From contig NZ_JAGJBZ010000001.1 of the NCBI RefSeq assembly GCF_020010925.1, forward strand, positions 682,001 to 746,000: a DNA stretch of 64,000 nucleotides, written 5' to 3'. Made by a program: the position numbers and the translations under genes. This document shows, piece by piece, positions 62,335-64,000 of the stretch. The notes beneath the pieces were generated by a model. It saw nothing but the letters and a program-made list of their open reading frames with translations, had not been told where the DNA came from and ran no database searches. Source of the DNA: Streptomyces griseiscabiei (lineage in GTDB: Bacteria > Actinomycetota > Actinomycetes > Streptomycetales > Streptomycetaceae). Position 1 is the stretch's first letter. The number at the start of each line of letters is the position of its first letter.

Positions 62335-63648
62335 GTGACCCTTGCCGCACAGGGCATCGACACCGGCGACACCGCCTGGCTGCTCGCCGCCACCGCCCTC
62401 GTCCTGCTGATGACCCCGGGCCTCGCCCTCTTCTACGGCGGCATGGTCCGCACGAAGAGCGTCCTCAACATGCTGATGATGAGCTTCGTGTCGATCGCCC
62501 TGGTGACGGTCGTCTGGCTGGCCGCCGGCTACTCCCTGGCCTTCGGGGACGACATCGGCGGCGGGCTCATCGGCGGCCTCGACCACCTCGGTATGGCCGG
62601 TCTCGGCCCCGCGAGCGTGCACGGCACCGTCCCGACCCTCCTCTTCGCCACCTTCCAGCTGACGTTCGCGGTCATCACGGCCGCGCTGATCAGCGGCGCG
62701 ATCGCGGACCGCGCCAAGTTCGGGGCATGGCTGGTCTTCGTCCCGGTGTGGGCGCTGCTCGTATACGTTCCGGTCGCGCACTGGGTGTGGGGGCCGGGCG
62801 GCTGGATCCTCGACGACCTCGGCGCCCTCGACTTCGCGGGCGGTCTGCCGGTGGAGATCACCTCCGGCGCCTCCGGACTGGCCCTCTGCCTGGTCCTCGG
62901 CCCCCGGCTGGGCTTCAAGAAGGACGCCATGCGCCCGCACAACCTGCCGATGGTCATGCTGGGCGCGGGCCTGCTCTGGTTCGGCTGGTTCGGCTTCAAC
63001 GCCGGCTCCGCGCTCGGCGCCAACGGTCTGGCCGCCGCCGCGTTCCTCAACACCCTCGCCGCCGGCTGCACCGGCCTGCTCGGCTGGCTCTTCGTCGAGC
63101 AGCGGCGCGACGGCCACCCGACGACCCTGGGCGCCGCCTCCGGCGCGGTCGCGGGCCTGGTCGCCATCACCCCGTCCTGCGGCTCGGTCTCGCTGCTCGG
63201 CGCGCTGGTCATCGGCCTGGCCGCCGGTGTCGTCTGCTCCTACGCCGTGGGCTGGAAGTTCCGGCTGAACTACGACGACTCCCTCGACGTCGTCGGCGTC
63301 CACCTGGTCGGCGGGGTCATCGGCACGGTCCTGATCGGCGTCTTCGCCGTCGAGTCGATGACCGGCGGGGCCGAGGGCCTGCTGTACGGCGGCGGGCTCG
63401 GCCAGCTCGGCAGGCAGCTGGTGGCCGTCGTCGCCGTCGGGGCGTACGCGTTCGCCGTGACGTACGGCATCGGGAAGCTGATCGACAAGGTGCTGGGCTT
63501 CCGCGCGGAGGAGGAGCACGAGCACACCGGCCTCGACCTTACGGTGCACGCCGAGACGGCATACGATCACGGCGTCCTGGGCCACGGCGCCCCGGTCGGC
63601 GCGTCCGTCACGTCCTCCGTCCCCTCCTCGCAGAAGGCCAAGGCCTAA
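62335..63648 (+). CDS. amt: Ammonium transporter
   Basis: Encodes 437 aa with about 11 membrane helices. GTG 62335 has GGAG six bases upstream. Amt motifs include LLMTPGLALFYGGMVRTKSV, GAIADRAKFGAWL, MVMLGAGLLWFGWFGFNAGS and the C-terminal tail that contacts GlnK. The trimer channels ammonium/ammonia across the membrane and is shut by GlnK. First gene of amt-glnK, three bases before glnK. GlnR-like boxes lie 48 bp upstream. Confidence 0.96.
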   Translation: MTLAAQGIDTGDTAWLLAATALVLLMTPGLALFYGGMVRTKSVLNMLMMSFVSIALVTVVWLAAGYSLAFGDDIGGGLIGGLDHLGMAGLGPASVHGTVPTLLFATFQLTFAVITAALISGAIADRAKFGAWLVFVPVWALLVYVPVAHWVWGPGGWILDDLGALDFAGGLPVEITSGASGLALCLVLGPRLGFKKDAMRPHNLPMVMLGAGLLWFGWFGFNAGSALGANGLAAAAFLNTLAAGCTGLLGWLFVEQRRDGHPTTLGAASGAVAGLVAITPSCGSVSLLGALVIGLAAGVVCSYAVGWKFRLNYDDSLDVVGVHLVGGVIGTVLIGVFAVESMTGGAEGLLYGGGLGQLGRQLVAVVAVGAYAFAVTYGIGKLIDKVLGFRAEEEHEHTGLDLTVHAETAYDHGVLGHGAPVGASVTSSVPSSQKAKA

Positions 63649-63990
<342 letters not shown>

Positions 63991-64000
63991 GCCGGCGCAG

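Overview
The window is high-GC actinobacterial chromosome and almost certainly from a Streptomyces. The GC content and third-position bias are very high, many starts are GTG and many starts lack a Shine-Dalgarno site. The gene set is also typical: a 573-aa LeuA with its leucine-rich leader peptide, a SARP-STAND regulator, Zur/Znu, amt-glnK with GlnR-like boxes, and pyruvate phosphate dikinase. I saw no rRNA, tRNA, CRISPR array, transposase or phage gene. Most of it is core or sub-core chromosome, with strain-variable small genes between about 10.9 and 24 kb.

Layout. 0-5.5 kb: an FtsX-type ABC exporter (cut by the left edge), a small secreted protein and ppdK, all on minus. 5.9-10.8 kb: a ROK regulator divergent from a two-gene glycan-hydrolase operon. 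10.9-17 kb: a pyruvyl-transferase-like protein, dusB, a DHA2 efflux pump, a pair of tiny cysteine proteins divergent from an HTH protein, and a pterin dehydratase. 17-24 kb: short regulators and metabolic genes with notable palindromes (a CGNR/VOC divergent pair, an AKR-TetR operon), a DUF4394 secreted protein and a nuclease-like EEP protein. 24-28.8 kb: glyS, then znuA-znuC-znuB-zur. 28.9-33.2 kb: a phytase-like phosphatase, a YcxB-like protein, uppS and recO, with a duplicated recO 5' end as a leader ORF. 33.5-38.5 kb: an HD protein, a large SARP regulator and a VanX-like M15 peptidase preceded by three 11-bp repeats. 38.6-47.8 kb: a membrane-anchored protein, a PTP-like protein, and a GntR regulator divergent from an oligopeptide-type ABC operon ending in a DHDPS-family enzyme. 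47.9-52.9 kb: a NarL-type two-component system, an MMPL transporter and a TerB-like protein. 53-58 kb: leuA with an attenuator, an M4 protease with its emfourin inhibitor, and a GH1 glucosidase. 58-64 kb: a secreted protein-arginine deiminase, a VOC-TPR protein, era, then amt-glnK.

The most unusual items are these. (i) A 43-codon ORF repeats the first 22 codons of recO, mostly with synonymous changes, and its stop overlaps the recO start. (ii) The divergent CGNR and VOC genes have both ATG codons inside the arms of one 27-bp palindrome with overlapping -10 elements, which suggests a bidirectional leaderless promoter. (iii) A family of dispersed intergenic repeats (core CGCGCAGTTCCCCGCGCCCC) includes a variant that appears to have inserted in frame into the SARP gene. 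(iv) Three tandem 11-bp repeats lie upstream of the VanX-like gene. (v) There is a complete bacterial PAD enzyme. Start codons, operators and promoters are read by eye and have not been tested.
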